Source of the DNA: Diplonema papillatum
Taxonomy: Eukaryota > Euglenozoa > Diplonemea > Diplonemida > Diplonemidae
Reading direction: 5' to 3'
DNA length: 64,000 nucleotides
Assembly: GCA_030068145.1 (NCBI GenBank)
Contig: JAPJBO010000325.1
Coordinates: forward strand, 1 to 64,000
A program made the position numbers and the translations under genes. Under the pieces are notes generated by a model that saw only the letters and a list, made by a program, of their open reading frames with translations, was not told where the DNA came from and made no database searches. Shown piece after piece: positions 1-10,823 of the stretch (position 1 is its first letter; each line of letters starts with the position of its first letter).

Positions 1-299
1 TCTCTTTCTTACACCACCTGGCTATCAACTGCCACCTCCCCCACGCCCCTTTGGAGTCCCTTTCACAAGGAATACTCCGGCAGCGCGTTTCCACGTGCAC
101 AACGAGCAAGCGGGCTATATTTAGTTGTTGTTTGCCCCTTTCTCGCAACAAATGGTTTCGAAAATGCGGAAGCCAGCGCAGCTGCTCGAGTGCACCCAAG
201 CAAACCGCGGCTAGCACATTGGGGCCGCAGAAGAAAGAAGAAGAAAAAGAAGAACGCCACTCCTGGTCCAGGATCGTGACGGTCAACCACAGCTTGCAA

Positions 300-590
300 A
301 GCTTGAGTCGGAGGCAGCACAGTGCTACGACCCCGTCCTGCCCTGTGGCTCTGACGAGCTTGTGTTCAGCGCGAGCGTCAAGCCCCAAGGTGCGGCACGC
401 CTTGATGCTTTAGTTTGAGAAATCGGGAGCCGCACAGCCGCACAGGCACACGCTCTGCCACTACCGCAGATACGATACGCACCTAGTGCACGATACCTCA
501 GAAAAGAACCTCCACGACAATGGTCACCGGGGACTTTAAAACCCCGGATCTCTAGTAGTAAGTGAACTTGCACTCTAAACCCGCACGCAC
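300..590 (+). repeat. Dispersed repeat family R1
   Basis: The stretch from the GGAGGCAGCACAGTGC motif through GGTGCGGCACGCCTTGATGC to the CCCCGGATCTC end recurs at 57905-58190 and, in part, at 3175-3330 and 58295-58370. All are on the + strand. No coding frame and no clear terminal repeats are seen. It ends just before the A-rich leader of the selenoprotein gene, so it may form part of that promoter region. Confidence 0.7.
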
Positions 591-685
591 TCATCCGGCG
601 CATCCTCTTCTTTTCGTTGTATCAAAAAAAAAAAAAACACCCGGATGTAGACTAAAGAAGAAAAAAAGAAACAAGAAGAAAGAAA

Positions 686-1270
686 ATGATGACGGTGAAG
701 CTGCTGGTGCTCGCCCTCGCGGTGCAGGTCGCCGCCGCCGGCTCCGACGGGCCGGTGGTGGCGGCGCGGCTCGACCGCTGCCCCGGCTGAAAAATGGGGC
801 GCTATCCGCACTGCAAGCGGTGGATAGCGGAGATGGCGCCTGAGTATCCCGCCGTCGAGATCAAGCGGGTGCCGGGCAAAGCCCCCGAGGTGTACTGGCT
901 GGACGCCCAGGGGAACGAGGTGGGGGAGAAGACCGCCATCCAGCCAGCGGACACCGTGGAGGACATCGAGAGGATCTTCGCGGACATGGGCATCACTCGC
1001 GACACGCCGAAGCCGAACTTCGACGTCCTCAAAATAGAGCCGACGGAGCACTGCGTCGCGTGGAGGCGCCACAAGACCGACAAATCGAGGCTCCCCGACG
1101 ACGACCAGAGCTGCGCGGCCTCGGTCCCCCCCGGCGGCGGCATCGGCTTCTGCGAGTGCAAGGACGGCGCGAAGATCGACGTCGTCGCCAGCGAGGAGCG
1201 GAAGACGTTCACGTGCGAGGCCGCCTGCGCAGCGGGCGCCCTCCCGTGGATGATCCACAACGAGTTGTAA
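686..1270 (+). CDS. Secreted Sep15/SelM-like selenoprotein, Sec encoded by TGA
   Basis: Sep15 and SelM are thioredoxin-fold ER oxidoreductases whose active site is Cys-(x)n-Sec. Reading from the ATG at 686 (a second ATG follows at 689) gives a hydrophobic signal peptide (about residues 4-18), then C32-P-G-TGA35-K-M-G-R. The TGA lies at 788-790. The frame then stays open for 159 codons to TAA at 1268-1270, giving 194 residues. The paralogue at 4852-5442 has C-S-S-C at the same place, so the TGA aligns with a redox Cys. The part after the motif (GRYP, then a VPGKAPEVYWLD strand) matches the Sep15/SelM domain, which ends near residue 110. A Cys-rich tail follows (CVAW, PPGGGIGFCEC, TCEAAC), resembling modules of algal secretory-pathway proteins. 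GC-rich codon use continues on both sides of the TGA. No SECIS element is certain by eye. A plain nonsense mutation is the alternative, but codon conservation and the CxxU context argue against it. Confidence 0.85.
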
Positions 1271-4200
1271 AAAAAAGAAGAAAAAAAAAGGTTTGGTTTC
1301 GGCATCAAATGGACCTTTTAAGACGCTAAGAGTGAGGGAAGACGCAACCCAATAAAATGAAAAGCATGAGAAAGAGGGAAAAAGAAATAAATAGCCGAAG
1401 GGCGCCCATCATCTTGGACCCAAACAAAGCTCAGGACGGGGAGACTCTGCCCTTAGCGTTTTTTTTTTTTTTTTTTTTTTTTGTCGGCCGCCCAATGTCC
1501 ACTCTCCTTACTGTCTTTCTCCTTTTTTTTTTTTTGTTCGCACGTTCGTGCGCCGGTTTTCAATCTTTTTTGGTGGCCACGTTCGTCTCGAGCGACAACA
1601 AGTGTCCCTCTCGGCGGTGCTCCACCCGCGGATGATACTTTCGTCCGTTGACCTTCGGCGATTGTAGGCCGGTGCATTCCCTCCTGGTGGGTCGTGATAG
1701 TCGAAGGCAGCTCCTGGCAGTCTTACACACGCTCCCGGGGATAAGGAGTGGACCGACTCAACGATTCTTCTGTGTTTTTTCTCCGTTGCACTGCTCCTTC
1801 CCCCGCTGCTGGTTGGCCATCCGTTTATTTCGTGGGGCGTCCCGGACGCAGCGCTCGACGTGACGCGGGTTCGCGGCTTCGCTCGGCAGCGTTACTCTCC
1901 TTGATGAGAATACGTACGCCGATTGCGGACCTGCAGAAATGCACGCGCTTCCCGACGACTGCCGCCCACCATAATAATAACAGTGGTGACCGGTCACAGC
2001 CAGCCGTGAAATCGCACCCTTGACTGGCAGTTCTTTTTCTTACCAAGCACGAGATGTTTCACTTATTGTAGGATTCTCGCAGTTCTACAGTGAACTTCCT
2101 CTAAAACGGTGCGTTCCCTCACACTTTGACAACCTAGTGGAATCTCATGACGAGTCCCTGATTGACATCAGGGAATTAGCTTCATGTTCTTCATTTGTGG
2201 ACTCCGGCGCTGTTGCTACACGAATGGGTATTTTTTGCCGAACGCTTGCGCTCGGCACCAAACCCAGATTTGCCTGTGATTCGTGTGGGTTAACTACGCA
2301 TTTCCCCTTCTGCCATCCTGCAAACTGTCGGCCGTCTCGAGTACAAGCAAGGGGTGCAAGAAGAAAAGAAAAAGACTGCACGGTCAAGATTGGCGGAGCC
2401 ATGACGGCAGCCGGCTCTCACTGTGAAGGCCTCCCTTCCCGCAGGGGCGAGCACGCAAACAAGGACCCTTCCCACCCCCGCCCCCTCTTATTTTTACGAA
2501 GACGGCTCGGCGCCCGTCACGCAGGCTGAGAGGCGTGCGTGCCATGCCCTTGCATCCGCACACAACGTGCGCCGAAAAGAGCGCGCGCGCCCGTGCACAA
2601 AAGCAATCCATATTTGCATTGAAGAGCTGACGAGACTCCTTATCTCGGCCGGGATTAAACTTGGGCCCAGTCCACCTGTTGTCTGTAGTACAGTCTATTT
2701 GTCAGCACATAGGCTGGGCGTCAACGTGGGGGTGTGACGAGTTCGAGGTGAGTTCGTACCTGAAAGTGTGTGCACCGGGAGCTAAACATGTTCCACAGGC
2801 GAAGTTGTTGACCAAACGAGTCGCAAGGTTCTTTGAGTGCGGGATCAGCAGCGTTTCAGTCTCACTTCTCCTACTCGCCTTGCAGGTTGGCACTTCGTAG
2901 TCTACCGAGCACTTGTTGTACACGGGAATGGATTGCCGCAATGTCCGTTTGGGTTGGGGTGGGAAGATTGTTAGGAACGATACACTCCACACGTCTCCCG
3001 TATCCAATTACGCTGTTGAAGTCGTACGGTCCGAGGCTTCGGGCTCCTCTCACTCCTGACTCCTGACCGCACCATGTCGCAATTCAGTACGCGCAGCCGG
3101 GGGACTTTTCCGACCCCGCTTTCCGTGTGAAGAGCGTTTGTTCCGCGGCTCTGCATAGTGTTCGCGTCAGTGGGGCACCAAAATAAAAGCAACGAAGACA
3201 CACGCACAAGCACACGTACTGCCACTACCGCAGATACAATACAATACGTACACTAACATTCGATACCTAAAAGGAGCCTTTTCGACAATGGTCAGTCACC
3301 TATGAATCCCCGGATCTCTGAGTGATCTTGCTCTCTGAGACGCAAGCCGCGGGCGTCCCGTTGCTTTCCGCAGGTAGTATCTCGCAGTCTTGCAGACTGC
3401 CTTGCGCACGAAGCACTCGGAAGTCAAAAAGAGACATCGGCAAGCGTTGTCTGAGCAGTTGGCCAGAGCCCCCAACCGAAGAAGCGCGAAAAAGTCGTTC
3501 AACGGACTACACACAAGCAACCCCATGCTCACGCCCTCCTGTATGCCTTTTCTCGTCGGGTGGCTGCGTAGCCCGGCCCGTACTGTTCCATTTGATGTAA
3601 CCTCGACACGACCGCATTGTTTTTGACCGATGGCGTCTCTCTTTTTCTTCCATGGCAAAGGCGAGGGTGTTTTATGTTCTTCCCAAAAGAAGCAAACGTA
3701 ACTAAAGAGCTCCCCAACACGCCCCTTCTCACAACAGCTTTTTTGTTCGGATTTAATGATAAGTTTCGCTGGAAAAGGCCGTGCCTCGAGAGAGGCTGAT
3801 GACCGGCAGGGAACTCCACTGACGACGAGCAGAATGCGAAAAATAGGCGAAATCACCGCCACAAAGTACAGCCCGACTAGGACACAACCACACTGGAGAC
3901 CCAGAAACATTCGGAAACCCCAGGAACGTTTGTTCCACACCGGTGTGGGTTGATAAAACGCCCGCAAGAAACGTGTCGCCAAACCGCAGAACGTCGGAAC
4001 TGTGGTAGTCCCTTTTCACAGCTTTGACGAGCAATTTGCACGTCAAACGGACCTCCACCAGGGATTCCCCCGGCTTCGACCTACGCAGGCAAGTCTTTCG
4101 GGTCCCAACAAGTGTCTCAAATCTGTTGCAGTTATTCTTGCAGTAAATCAGGATCGCACATCTCCCTTTCAGCGCGGCTTGTACGGTTGACACCCTAAGC

Positions 4201-4851
4201 CTCCTTGGTCCGCGTGGGCAAACCCACATAAGGCGCTGTGTGCAGTCGTTTCCGTGTGTCAGTAAACGAGCAGGGGAGGAAGCATCGAATGATGCTCGGG
4301 TCGCCTCCATTCCCACGGAAGTTGTGGATATCGGTTTAGCCACCTGGCGCATGTGAGGAAACAGAACCGCCCAAGGAGGACCTTCTGATCGTGATCATTT
4401 GCCAATTTGCCACCTGAAACCACGTCCAGGATTTGGGCTCAGGGTAGGCGGTCAACGAAAAATTGGGTCTGACTGACTCGGTGTGAGCTGTAGAGGTTCA
4501 CGAGGCATTCACGGGGCCAAGCACCTTCAGGGTAGTCGAAGGCCTGACAATCACTCTAGTGCAACAAATTGGTGGTGACCCCTCCTAACAGCCTCCCTGG
4601 CCCTGGCCCACGCCTGATGCCGCAACCCCTTAACCCGGGCGGCGGCGCTTTGGCATGAGGCAGGAACCTCAAGGGGGGCAGCGAGGCATCATCCACGCTT
4701 CAAAGACACACACGAATGCAACAACTTCCTGCAGTTGCAATAGTGCGTTGCTCAGGGTAGTCGAAGGCCTGAGAGTCACACGAATGCAACAAATTTACAA
4801 AACTTCCTGCAGCTCGAAACAGGGGAGGTATAAAACAACACAAAAAAAACC
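1271..4851. other. Intergenic, no gene seen
   Basis: A-rich 3' flank of the selenoprotein gene (1271-1400), a poly-T tract (1459-1481) and a second T-run (1526-1535). I see no exon-like GC-rich frame. Part of repeat family R1 lies at about 3175-3330, and a copy of a dispersed repeat at 4025-4200 recurs, diverged, at 41530-41735. A family R2 copy lies at 4350-4480. A short element ending in a CAACAAATT motif occurs at 4529-4572 and again at 4739-4800. Confidence 0.6.
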
Positions 4852-5752
4852 ATGCGACTCATCCTGGTATTGCTCGCTGTGTCCGCAGCGGCGCGGGCGG
4901 AAGAGACGGTTGACAAGGGCAAAGTCGTCGCAGCCCGACTGGAGCGGTGCTCCAGCTGCCAGATGGCCCGCTTCAACAAGTGCAAGGAGTGGATCGAGAC
5001 GGAGGCGCAGCGGTACCCCGCCGTCGAGGTCACCCACATGCACGGCCGGGCGCCGGTGATCTACTGGTTCGATATTTTCGGCGACACGCTGGGCACTACG
5101 CGCGTGAAGGAGACTGACACCGTCGAAGACGTGGGCGCGTACTTCCACGACAAAGGCATCATGCCCGGAATGCCGGAGCCGAAGTGGATGGAGAAGCCTG
5201 CCAGCTCCTTCGCCGTCACCGACAACTGCATCGCGTTCCGGAGGCACAACGTGTACAAGGAGCGCCTTCCTCGCTCTGACGAGCCTTGCCACTTCAAGAT
5301 TCCCCCCGGCGGCGGGATCGGATACTGCGAGTGCACCAACGGCAAGCGGCCCGAGATCCAAATCGGGAAGAAGCGCGAGTACGTCACCTGCGAGGAGGTC
5401 TGCGTCCTGGGCAAGGCTCCGTGGGACGAAGAAGAGCTGTGAGCCGTGAACCCGGCGGCGGGGGCGGGACGGAATACCGCCGTTCTCCAAGTGCAAACAA
5501 AGCCTGTTTTTCGCGGCGCCAGCTGGCTATTGGCAATGATATAATGTTGTGAAAGGGTGGTAGTATCGTGTTGCGCTGCGGTGTTGAGCACATCAGCAGT
5601 CACACCCTGCTTTCGGTCCGTGACCCAAATTCTTAACCCCAAATCCGGTTTTTTTTTTTCGGCCGAAGTTATCTCGACCCAACTTGTTGACACAATTTGT
5701 TGCATTAGTGTGATTGTCAGGCCTTCGACTACCCTGAGCAACGCACTATGCA
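4739..5752. repeat. Inverted repeat pair around the Cys paralogue gene
   Basis: 4739-4800 carries GTAGTCGAAGGCCTGA with a downstream GCAACAAATT. The same block is found in reverse complement at 5690-5752. A third, direct copy lies at 4529-4572. The pair frames the Sep15-like gene with arms of about 60 bp. This could be a foldback element, or two independent insertions of one short repeat. Confidence 0.7.
4852..5442 (+). CDS. Secreted Sep15/SelM-like protein, Cys paralogue
   Basis: This is a 196-residue protein with no intron. It starts at the ATG at 4852 with a signal peptide (LILVLLAVSAAARA, about residues 3-16). The redox motif C33-S-S-C36 is followed by a thioredoxin-like Sep15/SelM domain (about 37-120) and then a Cys-rich C-terminal module with CIAFRRH, PPGGGIGYCEC and VTCEEVC. 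It aligns along its whole length with the protein at 686-1270, whose TGA takes the place of C36. The likely role is a luminal ER thiol-disulfide oxidoreductase acting on secretory proteins, by family analogy. The C-terminal acidic DEEEL could act in ER retention, although it is not a canonical KDEL. The gene is bracketed by inverted copies of a repeat of about 60 bp (4739-4800 and 5690-5752). The pair probably arose by local duplication followed by Sec/Cys exchange; the direction of change is not visible. Confidence 0.85.
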   Translation: MRLILVLLAVSAAARAEETVDKGKVVAARLERCSSCQMARFNKCKEWIETEAQRYPAVEVTHMHGRAPVIYWFDIFGDTLGTTRVKETDTVEDVGAYFHDKGIMPGMPEPKWMEKPASSFAVTDNCIAFRRHNVYKERLPRSDEPCHFKIPPGGGIGYCECTNGKRPEIQIGKKREYVTCEEVCVLGKAPWDEEEL

Positions 5753-7471
5753 TGTCTTTGTTAAAAGGTTGTTTCACAGGCAGGCGAGCGGCGCCTCAGC
5801 CGAGATCGACCGTGGCGTTTTCGTCCCTGGGCGTAGTGCGCGAGCCCGTCCGGGGAAGAAACCCCAGATTTCGCTGTTCTCGGTGCGACTATCGCTCGGC
5901 GTTGAGCACGGCCAGTGAAGCAAACGACCCTATCGTAATAGGGCTTCAGGGTCAGATGCAGATTATCTGTAGCGACGGCCTGCATTAGCCGCCAGGTGAC
6001 GAATAGATTCCTTGATCGATGGAGGAGACAAGACGGGTAGGCGATCTGCGTCTGACTAGGACCGGCGTTTTAACCCCGTACGCCGATGAGAGCTACATCG
6101 ACGGTGGCGTAGGTCCCATCCTGAACGATCCCTGCAGGATAAAAGCAACCTGCAAACAGTCTCGCAATAACCGTCTCAGCCATCTTCCGACCCCCCGCGT
6201 GGTCATATACACACACTGTGCAGAACAGCCGGATGCTGCTGCACCAGGCTATTTGCCGACCTTTGCAGCGAAAAACGGAGAGTTCCCCATTTTATATGTT
6301 TCTCCACTCCGATGGCACCGATGGCTGATCATCTCCCGAAGCTGGATTCTCGACCGCGGGAGATTGACCCACGGGCTTCAGCCACGTTTTTGTTCTCACC
6401 ACTGTTGAAAGTATGCTAATAATGCAGGGAATAGTTGACTAGATCTCTTCAGTTTGTGCTAACCACGAATTGGGGAGTCGGGAGAACCTACAAAGCCAAA
6501 AGCAGGAGCGACGTTCCCGTTCGTGGGAAAAAGCGAGAATAAAAACACCTTCTTTTTTCCATCTATCTGCGCAACGACTTGCGCCCGCCGTAGTAGTACG
6601 GGATAGTAGTGGGGCGACCGGATACTCCTCGGAGAGATGGTCCCTGCACTCTAACTCGTCTCTCTCTCTCTATCTTTGTCAAGAGCTGCAACTCAACTAT
6701 TCCATGTGTTGTTCATTGTATAAGTCACGCCCCACGGCCTGACGGGCGCGCACTTGCGTCCCCGCAGTCATCCCGTGCAGGGACCGGGTGCCTGCTGACC
6801 TTCCCCCTGGATTTCGTTAAGCGGCAGGAGGCGGAGACTTCCTGAACGAAGAATCTTTTGTTCCCGGGTTCTCCACTGCCTCCTCTATAGGTTTCTGCGA
6901 CCCTTTTCACTTTTCGTGTCAGAGACGAGAGTGGTGCAGCCGACGGGGGCGTTCGTGCCAGTCAGTGTGTGATTGTGAAGAAAAGCGGGTATGGACACTA
7001 CTACTACCGGAGACAAACGGTACGCGGGGCATGAAGCGACCGAAGCATGACGACGCATGCAAAGAGATAGTCGGTGGCGGCTTGTGCAGTCTGCACACAG
7101 ATTTTTGCTGCGTATGAAGTTCAAACCTATACTACTCACCAGTGCCTAAAACGCCAAAAGCAAGGCTGTCAAGCCGCTTTAATCGACTGCTTCGAATCGA
7201 CGGCGCAAAGCTGTCGGGGTTTTAAAGGCTCCGTTTGACTTGTGAGTCGGGGGTGTTTCCTTTGTGCTGTTTGAGCAAGGTCTGGGAAGGTAGGGTTCTT
7301 CAGGCAGGTAAATATAGCTCAAAGCATCTGCAGAATAACACGAAAAGCCTCTATGCAGGCAAACTTCCGTTTTCACACTTCTTCGAACAGGTTTACGCAA
7401 CGGAAAGAAACACACCTTGAGTCGGGAGCGACGAGAAGAAGGCTCTGCCCTCCGGGGAGCGCGCTCGCAAG
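5443..7471. other. Intergenic, no gene seen
   Basis: Apart from the right arm of the inverted repeat, this stretch has no convincing exon. 6425-6545 (GTTGACTAGA, then GGGGAGTCGGGAGAACC) recurs at 38485-38600, with its start also at 29415-29455. 7310-7385 (AGCTCAAAGCAT, AACACGAAAAGCCTCTA) recurs at 38025-38105. 7386-7471 is the leader of the CAP gene. Confidence 0.55.
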
Positions 7472-8264
7472 ATGGGGTCGATCACGGAGTTCTGCGACGC
7501 GTTGCTGGAGGCGATCAACGAGGTGCGGCGGGTGAACTCGGCGTGCGCGCTGCGGCGCGAGGCGGGCCTCGACGGCGAGGCGCAGCGGCTCGCGGCGCTG
7601 TGCTTCGGGAAGGAGATCCTGCGCCCGGGCGTAAACACGTGGACGCGGCCGGTGGCCAGGGGGCAGATCGAACCCACTGTCGTGCTCGACGTAGTGAAGG
7701 ACTGGTACGCCGGCGTAAGGGACTACGACCAGCAGGGTGGCGGCTTCACGGCGTGCCTCTTGTCCACGGGCGCCATGAAGTACACAAACCTGCTGTGGTC
7801 CTGTTCGTCCCGCGTCGGTCTCGCGTGTGCTTTCAACGGCAGCACGCTGAGCGTCGCCGCGGCTTTCAACAACCCGTTTCCCCTGCCCACCGCTCCACCG
7901 ACGCCGGAGTTCCTCGCCGAGCTTAACGCGCTGCTGCCCAGGGTGAACACGCTGCCGGCCGCGCAGAGGCACCCCCGCGCTTTCGACGTGGCTCGGAACC
8001 CGTTCCGCGAAGCGATGGGTCGGAGCGAGTCTCCGTACCTCGACACGCCGAGCCGGGGCGTGACGCCCGCGCTGTCCGAGCCGACCTGCTGCGTCTCCGA
8101 AGACGGGTCTACGCGTTGGGGGTCCGCTGCGGAGCCCGCGCCCGCGAGGCCCCTCTTCGCGTTTTCGCGGCAGCAGGGGAGGCCGTCGCCGCTGTCGCCC
8201 GACTGCGATCCCGCCGGCAACCTCGCCCACCACCAAACCCGGCGGCAGCAGGGCGCAGCAAGAG
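7472..8264 (+). CDS. CAP-superfamily gene, exon 1 (GAPR-1-like domain)
   Basis: The ATG at 7472 opens a CAP (SCP/PR-1/GAPR-1) domain of about 145 residues. FCDALLEAINEVRRVN matches the first helix of human GAPR-1; DWYAGVRDYD matches its WYSEIKNY; and MKYTNLLWSCSSRVGLACAF matches the signature HFTAMVWKNTKKMGVG. The N-terminus MGSITEFC has Gly2 and Ser/Thr nearby and could be myristoylated like GAPR-1. There is no signal peptide, so a cytosolic or membrane-attached protein is more likely than a secreted one. After the domain comes a Pro/Ser-rich linker. The exon ends at ...CAAGAG, followed by donor GTATTC (8265), leaving phase 1. Reading on past the donor runs straight into repeat R2, which supports an exon end here. 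The His expected in the CAP signature is Tyr (K-Y-T-N), so the classical His/Glu metal site looks altered. Confidence 0.75.
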
Positions 8265-8962
8265 GTATTCTTTTCTGTTTTAGCCACACGCAATGTGTGA
8301 GGAAACTGAACCGCCCATGTAGGACCTTCTGATCATGATCATTTGCCACCGTGTGCGGTCAACGAAAACTCTAGTTTCCCTTTCTACTTTCTCCTACTCT
8401 CGCGGTGTACGGTTTTTGTGGTCAGCAGCAAGATTAGCAGCTTTCCGTGATTTCTTCCAGGCCTTCTTGCATGTTGTGCCCGCAATGAAGTGTCAGCTTG
8501 GAACTGTTACGAACAAGAGGAATCCAACTGTTAAATTCTTCCTCGGTACGGTTGCCTTCTGAGCCGTCGTCGCCGAAACCGGCGTCCGAATTTAACTTCT
8601 GTTTAATAGCTTCTACCAAGCAAACCTCGAATACATTTCACAATGTGCCTCGGTTGTGTTCCTTAACTGGATTGCTGGCGCGATGGGATGAGCTGCCCGG
8701 CGAAATGTGGCCGCCATGGCGGCTGCAGTTGCGGGCGTAGCCGGCGCGACCGCAAGCAGACGGCTGCGTGCGCAACCACCGTTGCCAGCTCGACCGGCGT
8801 GTGGGCACGGGCTTGCGCTGCCGTGGGCCCGATCGCGCTCTTCACGCTACCATGGGATTGTCCCTTCGCCGGGCAGCTCTAGCAAACCAGGGAACACAAA
8901 CCTGCACACCAATAGTACATCTGAGGCACCACCGCAAGCAGCCAAGACGCCTATGAACACAG

Positions 8963-10387
8963 CTAGAGTGCTGCACCTCTTGACGTGTACACGTGTGCCA
9001 AAGTCACCGGACAATAAAACCTGACCGCTTGGACACAGTGCGGGTCACGGAGAACCTTCTCGCCGTACCTTCGAATCATCGCCGCATCCGCCCAGTCGCC
9101 CATTGTGACGACCTGGTCGGGATCCATCCCCGCCTTCAAGAGGGTACAGCACCCGCCCACTCTCGCGCTGTGGGTCCCATACGGGTTGCCGCACCGTCCA
9201 GCCGAGCTCAAGTTGCGCAGGCTATCCAGCACCCCTCGTCTGGCCTCCGTCCCGCAGAGAACACCGTAGTACTTGGCGTACGTGGGGAAAGGGCACAGCA
9301 ACTCGGCGCCCCTTGCCAGCGCCATTTTCTTCAGCAGCGAAAAGACCTCAACCGGACAGTACCTGATCCGGGCCGGAGCTCCATTTGGTGCATCCGGCAG
9401 CAAAAGGGGGGGAACCAGGTCTATTCTGTCGAAGCAGAGCTCCCTCGTACAGTTCCCTTTCCCCTTGGAGCAGTGCCAGACGACTCTCACTCTATCCTTG
9501 CTCAGGCGGATATCCTCCGTCCTGATCGACTGCATGCTGCAGGATCTGAGCAAAGTGAAATGCTCCCCGAGCAACTGCAGCGCGGCGGAGTACTCGTCCA
9601 CGCTACGCACTGCGCGGAAAACGTGACGGAACTGCTCCAGACCCAGCGGCTCCTTCTGCACCGTATCGGGAGCCTCCTTCTCAAGCGCCCTCAGAAGGCG
9701 TGGGATGTCGCCCACTGGGTCGTGGAGGACAAAGCCCCGTGCCAAATTCTCCGCGACAATCGCCTTTATAAGAGCGTGTGGTGTCTTGTACATCGACGAC
9801 TCCATCAGGGACAGGCAGCCGCCAAAAACCTCCAGGCGGCGAACCGAGGTTGGATATGGCTCGACTCCGTCCTCGCTGCACCACGCCACATACTCCGCTG
9901 TATTGGAGCTGTAGACGGCCTTCGTCTTCGCCGCTGTATACAGGGACCTTATGTGGTCCCGTGCGCGCTCCGGAACGTGAGTTCTAAGCGCACTCCTCAG
10001 CGCCCGGCGCTGTGCCGTCAGCTTCGCCTTCGCTGGTCTCCCCCGGGGCGTGCCCTCGATCTTCCGGGTCTCCCGCGAGGCCTCCTCGAGACCTCCTGCC
10101 CCTCTGAGCAGGCCCTGGAGGCGAAGGTACACGGAAACCTTGGGACGGCAGGGGCCAGGGAGATAGTTGTAGGGAAGATTTCTTAGCGACAGGAGGGGAA
10201 AGTCCACCGGGAGCCCCTGCAGCGACACTGTCAGCTCTCTCCATTCTTCATCAGAGAACTCACCTTCCACAAAGGCGAGCTGCCCAATATCCCAATACAT
10301 CCCTTCCTTCCTTCCGCTTCCTGGGTGGGTGGGTGGGAAAATCGAAGGAAGCTGCTTGGTAGATCTCGCTCCTGCCGGCGCTTGCAC
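8963..10387 (-). CDS. DIRS-1 tyrosine recombinase
   Basis: Up to 474 residues. An inner ATG at 10300 (MYWDIGQLAF) is a likelier start, because the first residues lie in repeat B1. The N-terminal part is basic and helical. The catalytic half shows the family signature: LLRSCSMQSIRTEDI (first Arg), HSARVGG (His-x-x-Arg), GDWADAAMIRRY (Trp/His position and the nucleophilic Tyr). It should cut and rejoin the circular element at its short core. In this copy the gene lies between A1 and B1, apart from the other two genes, as in Kangaroo-type elements. Confidence 0.85.
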   Translation of the reverse strand: MQAPAGARSTKQLPSIFPPTHPGSGRKEGMYWDIGQLAFVEGEFSDEEWRELTVSLQGLPVDFPLLSLRNLPYNYLPGPCRPKVSVYLRLQGLLRGAGGLEEASRETRKIEGTPRGRPAKAKLTAQRRALRSALRTHVPERARDHIRSLYTAAKTKAVYSSNTAEYVAWCSEDGVEPYPTSVRRLEVFGGCLSLMESSMYKTPHALIKAIVAENLARGFVLHDPVGDIPRLLRALEKEAPDTVQKEPLGLEQFRHVFRAVRSVDEYSAALQLLGEHFTLLRSCSMQSIRTEDIRLSKDRVRVVWHCSKGKGNCTRELCFDRIDLVPPLLLPDAPNGAPARIRYCPVEVFSLLKKMALARGAELLCPFPTYAKYYGVLCGTEARRGVLDSLRNLSSAGRCGNPYGTHSARVGGCCTLLKAGMDPDQVVTMGDWADAAMIRRYGEKVLRDPHCVQAVRFYCPVTLAHVYTSRGAAL

Positions 10388-10823
10388 GAAATTAGCTGAA
10401 TTAAACGCTCATTAAATTCTTCCTCGGTACGGTTGCCTTCTGAGCCGTCGTCGCCGAAACCGGCGTCCGAATTTAACTTCTGTTTAATAGCTTCTACCAA
10501 GCAAACCTCGAATACATTTCACAATGTGCCTCGGTTGTGTTCCTTAACTGGATTGCTGGCGCGATGGGATGAGCTGCCCGGCGAAATGTGGCCGCCATGG
10601 CGGCTGCAGTTGCGGGCGTAGCCGGCGCGACCGCAAGCAGACGGCTGCGTGCGCAACCACCGTTGCCAGCTCGACCGGCGTGTGGGCACGGGCTTGCGCT
10701 GCCGTGGGCCCGATCGCGCTCTTCACGCTACCATGGGATTGTCCCAATGGCTTCTATCCCAATGGTCCCAGCCAGCAGCTCAAGTCGGGAGAAAGCAGAC
10801 TGGAACGAATATTCCCTCCCTTC

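Noticed and set aside
788-790. TGA as a true stop making the first Sep15-like gene a pseudogene
   Set aside because: The stop falls exactly on the redox residue of a known selenoprotein family and the frame is conserved on both sides.
575-1308. Long - strand frames opposite the selenoprotein gene
   Set aside because: Shadows of the GC-rich + strand gene.
8265-8283. A 19-base GT..AG mini-intron after CAP exon 1
   Set aside because: It runs into repeat R2, and related copies show this T-rich stretch is part of the repeat.
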